From contig NZ_SRYZ01000013.1 of assembly GCF_004793475.1 (NCBI RefSeq), forward strand, positions 1 through 64,000: 64,000 nucleotides of DNA, in the 5' to 3' direction. This document shows, piece by piece, positions 33,616 through 43,089 of this stretch. Position 1 is the stretch's first letter. Each line of letters starts with the position of its first letter. Under the pieces are notes generated by a model. That model saw only the letters and a list, made by a program, of their open reading frames with translations, searched no databases and had not been told where the DNA came from. The translations under genes and the position numbers were made by a program. The DNA is from Bacteroides muris (ex Afrizal et al. 2022). Lineage in GTDB: Bacteria; Bacteroidota; Bacteroidia; Bacteroidales; Bacteroidaceae.

Positions 33616-34956
33616 TTAGTTAAAGTATTTTTCGATTTTCTTAATCATCATGTTCAGGCAGAATACCACTACATGGTCACCCGGCTGTATCAGGGTGTTA
33701 CCCATAACCACGATGCCTTCCCCCTGACGGATAAGTCCGCCGATGGTGGCTCCTTTCGGGAGGCCGAGGTCTTTTACCGGATGTTTGGTAATCTTCGAGC
33801 CGGCCTTAACGGTAAATTCCGCTACATCGGCATTGGCAAAGGTCAGGCATTTCACGTTGCTGACGTCCGCATCCAGCATCATCTGGTAGATGTGGCTGGC
33901 GGCAATCATCTTCTTGTTGATGACGGTTCCTATATCCAGGCTCTCGGCCATGCCGATGTAGTCGATGTTCTCTACTTCGGCCACGGTCTTGGCAACTCCC
34001 ATGCGTTTGGCGGCGAGGCAGGCCAGGATATTGGTTTCCGAGTTGTCGGTCAGAGCCACGAAAGCTTCCGTGTTCTTTAGCCCTTCCTCTACAAGGAGAT
34101 CCATGTCGCGTCCGTCACCGTTGATAATCATGGTACTGTCGTCCAGCAGTTCGGTCAGGCGATTGCAACGGGATAAGTCGTTTTCAATGATTTTCAACTG
34201 CATGTAGTCGGGTACGTATTGGGCGGTACGCACGGCGATGCGGCTGCCGCCCATGATCATCACGTTGCGTATGTCGGCATATTCTTCTTTACCGGCTATC
34301 TTGCGTATGTAGGGGATGTATTTGCGGGTGGTAGTGAAGTAGACGATATCGTGCAGGCGGATAGTGTCGTCACCTCGCGGAATTTTTGTTTCGCTGCCTC
34401 GCTTGATGGCCACTATGTGGTAGGGCATCTCCGGTCCTCCCAGTTCGTGGAGGGGAATGTTCAGTATTTCGGCCTTTTCGCGCATCTTGGTACCTATCAG
34501 TACCAAGGCACCTCCGCAGAATTCCCACCATTGCCGTACCCAGCTCATGCGTACGGCTGATACAATCTCTTTAGCAGCAAGCATTTCAGGATAAATAAGT
34601 GAATCCACGCCTAATTTCTTGAAGAATTCCTTGTGTTTGGGCAATAGGTATTCGTAATTGTCAATGCGTGCCACGGTCTTTTCCGCTCCCAGGTTGGTGG
34701 CCAGCATGCAGGCGGTCATGTTGCGGCTTTCGTCGGGGGTGACGGCTATGAAGAGGTCGGCTTCTCCCGCTCCCACTTCTTTCAGACCTTTGATAGAGGT
34801 GGGAGATGCCACGACGGTCATCAGGTCGAAGTTGGAACTTAGGGAAGTCAGCCTTTCTTCGTTATCGTCCATCAGAATGATATCCTGCTTCTCGCGGGAC
34901 AGCAATTTAGCCAAGTGTGTGCCTACTGCGCCGGCACCTGCAATAATTATTTTCAC
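33616..34956 (-). CDS. trkA: Trk potassium channel regulatory protein, double RCK
   Basis: 446 residues with two RCK units, each an NAD(H)-binding Rossmann fold plus a TrkA_C domain. First Rossmann GAGAVGTHLAKLL at the N-terminus, second MGGSRIAVRTAQYV near residue 232. The start codon is GTG at 34956 (GTG-AAA-ATA-ATT, giving MKII). It sits in the cytosol on TrkH and couples channel opening to nucleotide binding. The 87-base gap to dxs contains four tandem AGAATGA-like units (about 34970-35000). Confidence 0.95.
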   Translation of the reverse strand: MKIIIAGAGAVGTHLAKLLSREKQDIILMDDNEERLTSLSSNFDLMTVVASPTSIKGLKEVGAGEADLFIAVTPDESRNMTACMLATNLGAEKTVARIDNYEYLLPKHKEFFKKLGVDSLIYPEMLAAKEIVSAVRMSWVRQWWEFCGGALVLIGTKMREKAEILNIPLHELGGPEMPYHIVAIKRGSETKIPRGDDTIRLHDIVYFTTTRKYIPYIRKIAGKEEYADIRNVMIMGGSRIAVRTAQYVPDYMQLKIIENDLSRCNRLTELLDDSTMIINGDGRDMDLLVEEGLKNTEAFVALTDNSETNILACLAAKRMGVAKTVAEVENIDYIGMAESLDIGTVINKKMIAASHIYQMMLDADVSNVKCLTFANADVAEFTVKAGSKITKHPVKDLGLPKGATIGGLIRQGEGIVVMGNTLIQPGDHVVVFCLNMMIKKIEKYFN

Positions 34957-35043
34957 AATGTTTTAGAGAATAAAGAATGAAGAATGAAGAATGAAGAGTT
35001 TCCTTACGGACGGCTGTATGGGTGTAGCCGGACTTTTCATTCG

Positions 35044-36951
35044 TCAATCATCGTCCTTAATTAATATATTATAGATTCCCTCTTCGTCCATCTCGCAAAG
35101 ATGATGCAACTCTTGTATAGTACCGTGTTCTATAAAGGCATCGGGTACACCGATACGTCTGATATGGGGAATATAGTCATTGTCTGCCATGAACTCCAGT
35201 ACGGCACTGCCCATTCCTCCTTTTTTGACGCCGTCTTCTATGGTGACGACATGCTGGAAGTTGAGTCCTACCTCGTGCAGCAGGGCTTCGTCGAGCGGCT
35301 TGAGAAAACGCAGGTCGTAGTGGGCTATGGAGAGTCCTTTGTCCTTTTCCGCACGCTCTATGGCACGAGCGGCTACATTTCCTATGGGGCCGAGGGTGAT
35401 GACTGCCAGGTCTTTGCCTTCTTTCAGTTTACGCCCTTTGCCTATGGGTACTTCTTCCAGCGGACATTTCCAGTCCAGCAATGCGCCGCGTCCGCGGGGA
35501 TAGCGGATGACGAACGGACCTTTGTCCGGCAACTGTGCGGTGTACATCAGGCGGCGCAATTCATGTTCGTCCATCGGTGAAGATATGGTCAGGTTGGGAA
35601 TCGGACGGAAATAGGCCAAGTCGAAAACTCCGTGGTGTGTCGGTCCGTCTTCTCCCACCAGTCCGGCGCGGTCCAGACAAAGCACGACGGGGAGGCGGAG
35701 CAGGGCGATGTCATGGATGACATTGTCGTATGCCCGCTGCATGAAGGAAGAGTAGATATTGCAGAAAGGCTGCATTCCCTCTTTGGCCATACCGCCCGAG
35801 AAAGTGGCGGCATGCCCTTCGGCAATACCCACATCGAAGGCACGGTCGGGCATGGCGTCCATCAGCTTGTTCATGGAGCAGCCGGTGGGCATGGCGGGGG
35901 TTACTCCGACGATTTTCGGATTTTCCTTTGCCAGTTCTACCAGTGTTTCCCCGAACACGTCCTGAAAAAGCGGAGGCAAGTTGCTGGTATCTGTCTTGAG
36001 GCGTTCTCCGGTTTCCGGATTGAACTTGCCCGGTGCGTGCCAGATGTCCGGATTCTTCTCGGCAGGTTCGAAGCCTTTTCCCTTCACGGTGTGCAGATGC
36101 AGTATTTTCGGTCCCTGCATATCTTTGATGTCCCGCAGGACACGGGCTATGTTTTTCACATCGTGTCCGTTGATGGGGCCGAAGTAGCGGATGTTCATCC
36201 CTTCAAAGATATTCTGTTGCCGGGCGGCCATTGATTTCAGGCTGTTGGCAAAGCGGATTAGTGCTTTGCGGCGGTCTTCGTTCAGGAGTCCCATTTTGAA
36301 TAGCAGTCTGGATGTCTTGAAGCGCAACTGGTTGTAGCGGTTGCTGGTAGTCAGGTTGAAAAGGTACTGCTTCATGCCACCTACACTTCTGTCTATCGAC
36401 ATATCGTTGTCGTTGAGAATGATGAGAAGGTTGTTGGGGGTGGACGAAGCGTTGTTCAGTCCCTCGAAAGCCAGACCGCCGCTCATGCTTCCGTCACCGA
36501 TGACGGCAACTACGCGCCGGTCTTTTTCTCCCTTCTTGGTTGCGGCTACCGCCATGCCGAGAGCCGCCGAAATGGAATTTGACGCATGTCCGCAGGCGAA
36601 TGTGTCATAATCGCTTTCCTCCGGTGAAGGAAAAGGACGGACTCCCTTGAATTTACGGTTGGTGGAGAATGCTTCGCGGCGTCCGGTCAGTATCTTGTGT
36701 CCATACGCCTGATGGCCCACATCCCAGACTATGCGGTCGTGCGGAGTGTTGAACACGTAGTGCAAGGCAACGGTCAGCTCTACCGTGCCCAGGCTGGCTG
36801 CGAAATGTCCGGGGTTACACGAAACCTCTTTTATAATGTCTTGCCTCAATTCTTTACAGACTTCAGGAAGCTCTTCTACGCTGAGTTGTCGTAAATCCTC
36901 GGGAAATGTAATGGTGTTAAGCAAGTTATATGTTGTTGGTTCTGTTCTCAT
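35044..36951 (-). CDS. dxs: 1-deoxy-D-xylulose-5-phosphate synthase
   Basis: 635 residues from the ATG at 36951 ([11 protein letters not shown]); a frame extension to 36987 would cross the promoter. First enzyme of the MEP isoprenoid pathway, joining pyruvate and glyceraldehyde-3-phosphate with thiamine diphosphate. Landmarks: [16 protein letters not shown], the ThDP motif [15 protein letters not shown] ending at NDNDMSID, and the transketolase pyrimidine-binding domain [18 protein letters not shown]. The C-terminal transketolase domain ends with [16 protein letters not shown]. It is probably co-transcribed with trkA and trkH. Confidence 0.97.
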   Translation of the reverse strand: MRTEPTTYNLLNTITFPEDLRQLSVEELPEVCKELRQDIIKEVSCNPGHFAASLGTVELTVALHYVFNTPHDRIVWDVGHQAYGHKILTGRREAFSTNRKFKGVRPFPSPEESDYDTFACGHASNSISAALGMAVAATKKGEKDRRVVAVIGDGSMSGGLAFEGLNNASSTPNNLLIILNDNDMSIDRSVGGMKQYLFNLTTSNRYNQLRFKTSRLLFKMGLLNEDRRKALIRFANSLKSMAARQQNIFEGMNIRYFGPINGHDVKNIARVLRDIKDMQGPKILHLHTVKGKGFEPAEKNPDIWHAPGKFNPETGERLKTDTSNLPPLFQDVFGETLVELAKENPKIVGVTPAMPTGCSMNKLMDAMPDRAFDVGIAEGHAATFSGGMAKEGMQPFCNIYSSFMQRAYDNVIHDIALLRLPVVLCLDRAGLVGEDGPTHHGVFDLAYFRPIPNLTISSPMDEHELRRLMYTAQLPDKGPFVIRYPRGRGALLDWKCPLEEVPIGKGRKLKEGKDLAVITLGPIGNVAARAIERAEKDKGLSIAHYDLRFLKPLDEALLHEVGLNFQHVVTIEDGVKKGGMGSAVLEFMADNDYIPHIRRIGVPDAFIEHGTIQELHHLCEMDEEGIYNILIKDDD

Positions 36952-36975
36952 TTCTAATCTGAAGATTACAAGATG

Positions 36976-36983
36976 CAAAAATA
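36976..36983 (-). promoter_or_regulatory. -7 box of dxs
   Basis: CAAAAATA on the plus strand (TATTTTTG on the minus strand), 25 bases upstream of the ATG at 36951. Confidence 0.5.
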
Positions 36984-37038
36984 GCAAAAGAAAACGGATG
37001 CTATTTGCTTTTCAAGGAAAAAATCGCGCATCTTCCAT

Positions 37039-37327
37039 GGCTTTTTCATTTATTGGAGGAGTTTAAGAGGGGGGATTGCCCTTCGGGTTCAGTATCCAAA
37101 GCCGATACTTCTGTGAATACATACGCAAGGGTATCGGTTCTGACATCTTTAACTCCTAACGGAGAGAAGTGATAGCTCCTGTAAATGAAAAAGCTGTGAG
37201 CGGGCAGATTACTGCCAATATGTTGGCAATGTCTTGCCAACATGCGGTCAAACTTTTGCCAACTTATTGGCAAAAGTTTGCCTGGCTGTTGTCAAAAGAT
37301 GAAGTAAATACACGGCTTTTTCATTTA
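37039..37327. repeat. Repeat-rich gap: three copies of a 14-mer and two adjacent palindromes
   Basis: GGCTTTTTCATTTA occurs at 37039-37052 and 37314-37327, and inverted (13 of 14 bases) at 37182-37195. Between the last two are two perfect hairpins: ATGTTGGCAA/TTGCCAACAT (37220-37243) and a 14-bp stem CAAACTTTTGCCAA/TTGGCAAAAGTTTG (37249-37280). The TTGGCA/TGCCAA half-site occurs five times in 70 bases. No gene is seen here. Confidence 0.8.
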
Positions 37328-37352
37328 AGGAAGCTGTGGGTACATGCAATAA

Positions 37353-38018
37353 AAAAGTGAAATCAAGCTTGCGGATATGCGTTCCAAAGTAAGTATTCAA
37401 CAAATACTTCAGAACGAATACTATAATCAACCGAATAAAACTTATGTGTTGGGTACTCACGTAGGCTATTCATACTATATGAATGAATATAGTTATATTC
37501 AGCCTGAATATAATTTTACGCACAAAACTCAGGATAAGGATTCTCACCGCTATTTGCTCGATAGGCTGGAAGAGGAAGGTGTATTCGGTTCACTGCCTGT
37601 TGGTTATCATTCTGTGCTTGATGCTGACAATAGCTTTACTTCGCGATACCGGGACAACACACATCAGCTGTCAGTACGTATAAGCCACTGGACGAAACGC
37701 TTTTCTTTTATAGTAACTCCACAAGTCTATATTTTCGATCAGTCATTGGACTACCGACGTGGCGGCAAGCATCATTGTGTGAACCGCAACACGGCTTCGT
37801 TCGCTTTGGCTTCATGGACAGAGATGGTGTATAGTTTCGCTTTTAAAGATGACCCCTTTATGGGGGCGCAATCCACGCAAAACATCAAGTTGAGCTACCT
37901 GATAACTCCCCGCACACCCGACTTGGCCTATTTGGTGCCTATCAAAAATGCTGTTGCCCCGTTGAACATCTACGAAGGCGTGGAGAAACTCGCTGCAAAT
38001 ACGGCATGTGAATCATGA
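37353..38018 (+). pseudogene. Fragment of an outer-membrane beta-barrel receptor
   Basis: The open frame (ATG at 37377; similarity may begin near 37353) codes about 213 residues that look like part of the barrel of a TonB-type receptor: TYVLGTHVGYSYYMNEYSYI, SFTSRYRDNTHQLSVRI, NIKLSYLITPRTPDLAYLV and PLNIYEGVEKLAANT, the last resembling the NP-LNIYxGNPxLKNA turn near the barrel end. There is no signal peptide, plug or final strand. Near 38006 the frame should run on as A-H-V-N-H but shifts and stops (ACES). It is an internal remnant, with base composition more AT-rich than its neighbours. An origin from a once complete receptor next to a peptide exporter is likely. Confidence 0.7.
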
Positions 38019-38226
38019 GTTTTCCATTGGTTCGTCAACGGGATGCGATGCAGTGCGGAATTGCTTGCCTCACAATGTCATGCAAGATGTGAAAATCTCT
38101 CTTGAACGCATCAATGAAATTCATTGTTCGCAAGATGAACAAAAGCTTGTAGGCAAACTTACCGATTTTGCTCGTGTGGATAAGTCTGTTCTTTTCTTGT
38201 TTTGGCTGTTTGCAAGCATAAAATGA
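38015..38226 (+). pseudogene. Remnant of a C39-peptidase ABC exporter
   Basis: From ATG 38015 the frame reads MSFPLVRQRDAMQCGIACLT then MSCKM and stops at 38092. Q-x-D-x-x-x-CG-x-A-C-L-x-M is the N-terminal hallmark of the C39 cysteine-peptidase domain of bacteriocin/peptide exporters, with the catalytic cysteine in QCG. In another frame, from about 38078 to 38226, the bases code MQDVKISLERINEIHCSQDE, which resembles the region after the membrane domain of the same transporters (AKISLERLNEIHxxEDE). So an internal deletion has joined the two ends of the gene, with a frameshift. Non-functional relic. Confidence 0.65.
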
Positions 38227-38261
38227 TTACGTTTTGTAATTATTTCATGGCTTTCTTTCAT

Positions 38262-38269
38262 TATCTTTG
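38262..38269 (+). promoter_or_regulatory. -7 box upstream of the GSCFA gene
   Basis: TATCTTTG, 40 bases before the ATG at 38310; no convincing -33. Confidence 0.45.
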
Positions 38270-38309
38270 TTGCCTTGAAATGACGACTCATAAAATGTAG
38301 TGAAGACAT

Positions 38310-39299
38310 ATGAACTTACGTACCCCAGTTGAACTGCCTGCCGGATTGTTCCGGATGAAGCATGCCGACCACTTGATGCTGCTCGGTTCTTGTTTTGCTG
38401 CCGAAATGGGGGAAAGGCTGCTGAACATTAAATTCCGTTGTAACGTTAACCCGTACGGGGTGATTTATAATCCACTTTCCATCTCTGTCGCATTGCGGGA
38501 GATAGAAGCCGGGAAGAGTTATGGAACAGAGGAACTTTTCCTTTTTCGTGAACTTTGGCATAGCCCTATGCACCATGGTGAATTTTCTTCTTCTGATAAG
38601 GAAAAAGTGTTGGAAAACATCAACACCCGACTACGGGAGGCACATGCTGCCTTCTCTCAATTGGACTACCTTCTGCTTACTTTTGGTACGGCGTGGGTTT
38701 ATGAGTCCAAAGAGAGTGGACGTGTGGTATCCAACTGCCACAAACAACCGGAGGCAAAGTTTACACGTCGTAAGCTTTCTGTGGATGAAATTGTGTTTGA
38801 TTATAGGAACTTGTTGTCGGATGTACTGTTGCGAAACCCTAAGCTGAAAGTATTGTTTACCGTTAGTCCCATCCGTCATGTCCGCGATGGATTGCATGCC
38901 AATAACCTAAGTAAAGCAACTTTGCTGTTGGCTGTCGAGCAACTTCAGACACTTTTTCCGGAACATGCTTTTTACTTTCCGGCTTATGAGCTGCTGCTCG
39001 ACGAATTGCGTGACTATCGCTTTTATGCCGACGATATGGCGCATCCTTCTAAGCTTGCTGTCGATTATGTCTGGGAGCGATTCGTGCATTCCTGCATCTC
39101 TGCCGATGCGTTACGGATTATGGAAGAAAGTGAAAATATCCGTAAGATGTTGTCGCATAAACCATTTTATCCCGCTTCAGAAGAGTATAAGCGTTTTTTA
39201 GGACAAATTGTGTTAAAAATAGACCAACTTAACGGAAAATACCCGTACTTAGATTTCCAAAAAGAGAGAGAAATATGTCGTATTCGATTGAAAGCATAA
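38310..39299 (+). CDS. GSCFA domain-containing protein
   Basis: 329 residues. The family is named for the N-terminal motif seen here in LLGSCFAAEMGERL. Further conserved places: NPYGVIYNPLSI, LLLTFGTAWVYE (in place of the SGNH block), FTVSPIRHVRDG and DDMAHPSKLAVDYVW, the last giving an Asp-x-x-His pair. The family is distantly related to SGNH/GDSL hydrolases; the substrate is not known. Its stop codon lies 25 bases inside the start of murF-alr, so the two are translationally coupled, which suggests a link to cell-wall synthesis. Confidence 0.92.
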   Translation: MNLRTPVELPAGLFRMKHADHLMLLGSCFAAEMGERLLNIKFRCNVNPYGVIYNPLSISVALREIEAGKSYGTEELFLFRELWHSPMHHGEFSSSDKEKVLENINTRLREAHAAFSQLDYLLLTFGTAWVYESKESGRVVSNCHKQPEAKFTRRKLSVDEIVFDYRNLLSDVLLRNPKLKVLFTVSPIRHVRDGLHANNLSKATLLLAVEQLQTLFPEHAFYFPAYELLLDELRDYRFYADDMAHPSKLAVDYVWERFVHSCISADALRIMEESENIRKMLSHKPFYPASEEYKRFLGQIVLKIDQLNGKYPYLDFQKEREICRIRLKA

Positions 39300-41800
39300 C
39301 CGAAAGTATTGGCGCACGGCGTGTGGGAAACGCGCCGGCTACGATAGACTGGCTGCTCACAGACAGCCGTTCCTTGAATTTTCCTGAGGAAACATTATTC
39401 TTTGCCTTGACCACCAAGAGGAATGACGGTGCGCGCTATATCGCAGATTTATATGCCCGTGGAGTACGTAATTTTGTGCTTAGCGAAGAAAGCTTTAGAT
39501 TAATTGAGCATGGAGAATTGAAAATTGATAATGATGCGCAGCAACCCGCTATCCATTTTCAATCTTCCACTGTCAACTACCTTGTTGTTTCCAATCCGCT
39601 GAAAGCCCTGCAAAAACTGGCGGAACAGCATCGGAATCAGTTCCAGATACCGGTCATCGGTATTACGGGAAGCAACGGCAAGACTGTTGTGAAGGAATGG
39701 CTGCACCAGTTGCTCTGTCCGGAACGCGCCATTATCCGTTCTCCCCGCAGTTATAACTCCCAGATTGGAGTGCCTTTGTCCGTGTGGCAGATGAACGAAC
39801 AGTCCGAACTTGCTATTTTTGAAGCCGGTATTTCCGAGCCGGGGGAAATGCGAGCTTTGCAGAACATCATCAAGCCTACCATAGGCATCCTGACCAATAT
39901 AGGAGGGGCTCATCAGGAAAATTTCTTCTCGTTGCAGGAGAAATGCATGGAGAAGCTGACGCTTTTCAAGAATTGTGATGTAGTGATTTATAATGGTGAC
40001 GATGAGTTCGTCAGCAACTGTGTGGCGAAGTCCATGCTTTCTGCACGTGAGATTGCGTGGAGCCGGAAAGATATGGAACGTCCTTTATATATAAGTAAGG
40101 TCGAGAAACAGGATAACTGTACTGTCATTTCCTACCGCTATCTGGATATGGACAATACGTTTACTCTACCGTTCATAGATGATGCTTCCATTGAGAATTC
40201 GCTGAACTGTTTGGCCGCATGTCTCTATCTGATGCTTCCTGCCGAACGGATTACGGAGCGTATGGAAAGGCTGGAACCCATTGCCATGCGTCTGGAAGTC
40301 AAAGAGGGAAAAAACAACTGCCTGCTGATTAACGACAGTTATAATTCTGACCTTGGCTCATTGGATATTGCACTCGATTTTCTTTACCGCCGTTCGCAAA
40401 GTAAGGGATTGAGGCGGACTTTGATACTTTCGGATATATTGGAGACCGGTCAGAATACACCGGCACTTTACCGGCAAGTGGCACAGCTGGTAAGTAGCCG
40501 TGGCATTGAACACATCATAGGTGTAGGAAATGAAATATCTTCCTGCGCTGCACGCTTTAATATAGAGAAAACCTTTTATCCGGATACAGCGGCCTTGATA
40601 CACGCCATTCAGCGTGGGGAACTTCGCCTTGAAAACGAGATTATCCTGATTAAGGGGGCGCGTAAGTTCGGTTTTGACTCCTTGACGGAAGTATTGGAGA
40701 AGAAGGTGCACGAAACCATTCTGGAGGTTAATCTTGGAGCGATGATTGCCAATCTGAACTATTATCGTGGCAAGCTGAAGCCGGAAACAAAGTTGGTCTG
40801 CATGGTGAAAGCCTCCGCTTACGGTGCAGGTTCTTATGAGATAGCCAAGACTTTGCAGGAACATCATGTCGATTATCTTGCCGTGGCGGTTGCCGACGAA
40901 GGCTCCGAACTCCGCAAAGCGGGTATCACTGCGAGCATCATCATTATGAATCCTGAGATGACTGCTTTCAAGACTATGTTCGATTATAAGTTGGAACCCG
41001 AAGTATATAGCTTCCATCTGCTGGACGCTCTGATTAAAGAAGCGGAAAAGGAAGGTATCACAAACTTCCCCATCCACGTAAAGCTGGATACCGGTATGCA
41101 CCGTCTGGGATTTGCTCCGGAGGATATGCCCCGGCTGATAGAACGGCTGAAGGGACAGAATGCCGTGATTGTCCGTTCCGTCTTCTCGCATTTGGTAGGG
41201 AGCGATTCGCAGCAATTCGACAGTTTTACACGTCGGCAGATAGAAATGTTCGAAAAAGCGTCCATGGAATTGCAAGGAGCTTTTTCGCATAAGATACTTC
41301 GCCATATCTGTAATTCTGCAGGTATCGAACGTTTCCCGGGAGCGCAATTCGACATGGTGCGTCTGGGTATCGGTCTTTATGGTGTCAATCCCATAGACAA
41401 TTCTATTATGAATAATGTAAGCACATTGAAGACTACCATCCTTCAGATACGTGATGTTCCTGAAGAGGATACGGTGGGCTATAGCCGGAAAGGGCATCTC
41501 ACCCGTCCGTCGCGTATAGCGGCTCTTCCCATCGGTTACGCCGACGGCCTGAACCGCCATATTGGAAACGGGCATGCCTATTGTCTTGTAAACGGCCAAC
41601 GGGCAGCCTATGTAGGCAATATCTGTATGGATGTCTGTATGATTGACGTGACGGACATTGATTGCAAGGAGGGGGACAGTGTGGAAATTTTTGGTGACCA
41701 TCTGCCTATAACCGTTCTTTCTGATGCACTCGATACGATTCCCTATGAGGTGCTGACAAGCATCTCTACTCGGGTGAAACGTGTTTATTATCAAGACTGA
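39275..41800 (+). CDS. murF-alr: Fusion of UDP-MurNAc-tripeptide:D-Ala-D-Ala ligase and alanine racemase
   Basis: 841 residues. The N-terminal part (about 1-470) is MurF: ATP loop GITGSNGKTVVKEWL, SYNSQIGVPLSVW, ILTNIGGAHQENF and NDSYNSDLGSLDIALD. The C-terminal part (about 480-841) is a fold III alanine racemase: lysine for pyridoxal phosphate in VCMVKASAYGAGSYE, HVKLDTGMHRLGF, and the catalytic tyrosine in GYSRKGHLTRPSRIA with IGYADGLNR and GNICMDVCMIDVTD. One chain thus makes D-alanine and adds D-Ala-D-Ala to the peptidoglycan precursor. The fusion is normal for Bacteroidota. It overlaps the GSCFA gene and is followed by a hairpin. Confidence 0.97.
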   Translation: MSYSIESITESIGARRVGNAPATIDWLLTDSRSLNFPEETLFFALTTKRNDGARYIADLYARGVRNFVLSEESFRLIEHGELKIDNDAQQPAIHFQSSTVNYLVVSNPLKALQKLAEQHRNQFQIPVIGITGSNGKTVVKEWLHQLLCPERAIIRSPRSYNSQIGVPLSVWQMNEQSELAIFEAGISEPGEMRALQNIIKPTIGILTNIGGAHQENFFSLQEKCMEKLTLFKNCDVVIYNGDDEFVSNCVAKSMLSAREIAWSRKDMERPLYISKVEKQDNCTVISYRYLDMDNTFTLPFIDDASIENSLNCLAACLYLMLPAERITERMERLEPIAMRLEVKEGKNNCLLINDSYNSDLGSLDIALDFLYRRSQSKGLRRTLILSDILETGQNTPALYRQVAQLVSSRGIEHIIGVGNEISSCAARFNIEKTFYPDTAALIHAIQRGELRLENEIILIKGARKFGFDSLTEVLEKKVHETILEVNLGAMIANLNYYRGKLKPETKLVCMVKASAYGAGSYEIAKTLQEHHVDYLAVAVADEGSELRKAGITASIIIMNPEMTAFKTMFDYKLEPEVYSFHLLDALIKEAEKEGITNFPIHVKLDTGMHRLGFAPEDMPRLIERLKGQNAVIVRSVFSHLVGSDSQQFDSFTRRQIEMFEKASMELQGAFSHKILRHICNSAGIERFPGAQFDMVRLGIGLYGVNPIDNSIMNNVSTLKTTILQIRDVPEEDTVGYSRKGHLTRPSRIAALPIGYADGLNRHIGNGHAYCLVNGQRAAYVGNICMDVCMIDVTDIDCKEGDSVEIFGDHLPITVLSDALDTIPYEVLTSISTRVKRVYYQD

Positions 41801-41828
41801 AATAGAGGATGATAGGGAAGGATTGAGA

Positions 41829-41880
41829 ATTAGGGGTGAAGGATTGTGATAAAATTAATCCTTAATCCTTCACCCCTAAT
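41829..41880. terminator. Hairpin between murF-alr and tatA
   Basis: Perfect 17-bp arms ATTAGGGGTGAAGGATT (41829-41845) and complement (41864-41880), 18-base loop. The outer sequence continues the CCTTAATCC word family found at two coding places in this window. Confidence 0.75.
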
Positions 41881-41892
41881 CCTTAATTTTCC

Positions 41893-41900
41893 TATCTTTG
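41893..41900 (+). promoter_or_regulatory. -7 box of tatA
   Basis: TATCTTTG, 25 bases before the ATG at 41925; the -33 place falls inside the hairpin and is not a match. Confidence 0.5.
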
Positions 41901-41924
41901 CATTATAATTAATCCGATATAACT

Positions 41925-42140
41925 ATGACAAACTTACTTTTATTAGGCTTTCTGCCCAGCGGTTCCGAATGGATAATCATTGCATTGGTTATCTTGCTGT
42001 TATTTGGTGGTAAGAAGATTCCTGAACTGATGCGTGGTTTAGGCAAGGGAGTGAAGAGCTTTAAAGATGGTGTGAACGAAGCCAAAGAAGAAATAAGCAA
42101 GGCTCAGGAAGATTTGGATAAACCGGCTGAGAAGAAATAA
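41925..42140 (+). CDS. tatA: Twin-arginine translocase subunit TatA/E
   Basis: 71 residues: an N-terminal membrane helix ([22 protein letters not shown]), the hinge and amphipathic helix ([17 protein letters not shown]) and a charged tail ending KPAEKK. The FGGKKIPEL stretch is the TatA hallmark. It forms the pore-like assembly that moves folded proteins across the inner membrane. No tatB is present in the window; in systems with only TatA and TatC one TatA serves both roles. tatC follows after 130 bases. Confidence 0.93.
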   Translation: MTNLLLLGFLPSGSEWIIIALVILLLFGGKKIPELMRGLGKGVKSFKDGVNEAKEEISKAQEDLDKPAEKK

Positions 42141-42144
42141 AAAG

Positions 42145-42259
42145 ATTTACGATTTACAATTTGCGATTTGATACTCTGTAAACTTCAGGAGTATGTACAG
42201 ACTTGTTGCCTTTCATCTTGCGTGCCTAAGTCGTAAATCATAAATCGCAAATCGTAAAT
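42145..42259. repeat. Word-like inverted repeats between tatA and tatC
   Basis: ATTTACGATTT (42145-42155) and AAATCGTAAAT (42249-42259) with further GATTT/AAATC words inside. A related word set is present between nuoM and nuoL (24420-24460). Confidence 0.65.
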
Positions 42260-42270
42260 ATATTAGTTTT

Positions 42271-43089
42271 ATGGCAGAAAAAGAACTAACCTTTTGGGAC
42301 CATTTGGACGAGTTGCGCCGAGTGTTGTTCCGTGTACTCGGTGTGTGGTTTGTATTGGCTATCGGTTATTTTATTGCCATGCCTTATCTGTTTGACAATG
42401 TGATACTGGCTCCTTGCCATAATGATTTCATTTTCTATGACTTGCTGCGTTGGATTGGGCAGAAACTGGATTTGCAGGATGATTTTTTTACTCAGGAGTT
42501 TCATGTGAAGCTTGTCAATATCAATCTTGCCGCACCGTTCTTTGTCCACATGTCTACCGCTTTCTGGATGTCGGTGGTAACGGCTGCTCCTTATATTTTC
42601 TATGAGATTTGGCGCTTTGTGAGTCCAGCCCTCTATCCAAACGAGCGCAAAGGGGTGAGGAAAGCGCTGGGTATAGGTACGGTGATGTTCTTCATGGGGG
42701 TGTTGCTGGGGTATTTTATGGTCTATCCGCTGACTTTGCGTTTCCTGTCCACCTATCAGTTGAGTGCAGCCATCGAGAATCAAATTTCCCTGAACTCGTA
42801 CATCGACAATTTCATGATGTTGGTGCTTTGCATGGGACTGGCGTTCGAACTGCCGCTGGTGACATGGCTACTTTCCTTGCTGGGACTGGTACACAAGAGT
42901 TTCTTGCGGAAATACCGCCGTCATGCTGTTGTCATTATTGTTATTGCCTCGGCCATCATTACTCCGACCGGTGACCCGTTTACCTTGACAGTAGTGGCGG
43001 TGCCGCTTTATCTGCTCTATGAGTTGAGTATCCTGATGATAAAGGATAAAAAGACTGATGAAGTGGAAGAAGTGGAGACAGACGAATGA
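42271..43089 (+). CDS. tatC: Twin-arginine translocase subunit TatC
   Basis: 272 residues with six membrane helices. Signature features: FWDHLDELRRVLFRVLG at the N-terminus (cytosolic glutamate region that binds the twin-arginine signal), PYIFYEIWRFVSPALYPNERK and the C-terminal SAIITPTGDPFTLTVVAVPLYLLYE. A periplasmic insert around residues 50-85 (LLRWIGQKLDLQDDFFTQEF) is slightly longer than in enterobacteria. Its stop overlaps the next start by four bases (ATGA). Confidence 0.96.
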   Translation: MAEKELTFWDHLDELRRVLFRVLGVWFVLAIGYFIAMPYLFDNVILAPCHNDFIFYDLLRWIGQKLDLQDDFFTQEFHVKLVNINLAAPFFVHMSTAFWMSVVTAAPYIFYEIWRFVSPALYPNERKGVRKALGIGTVMFFMGVLLGYFMVYPLTLRFLSTYQLSAAIENQISLNSYIDNFMMLVLCMGLAFELPLVTWLLSLLGLVHKSFLRKYRRHAVVIIVIASAIITPTGDPFTLTVVAVPLYLLYELSILMIKDKKTDEVEEVETDE

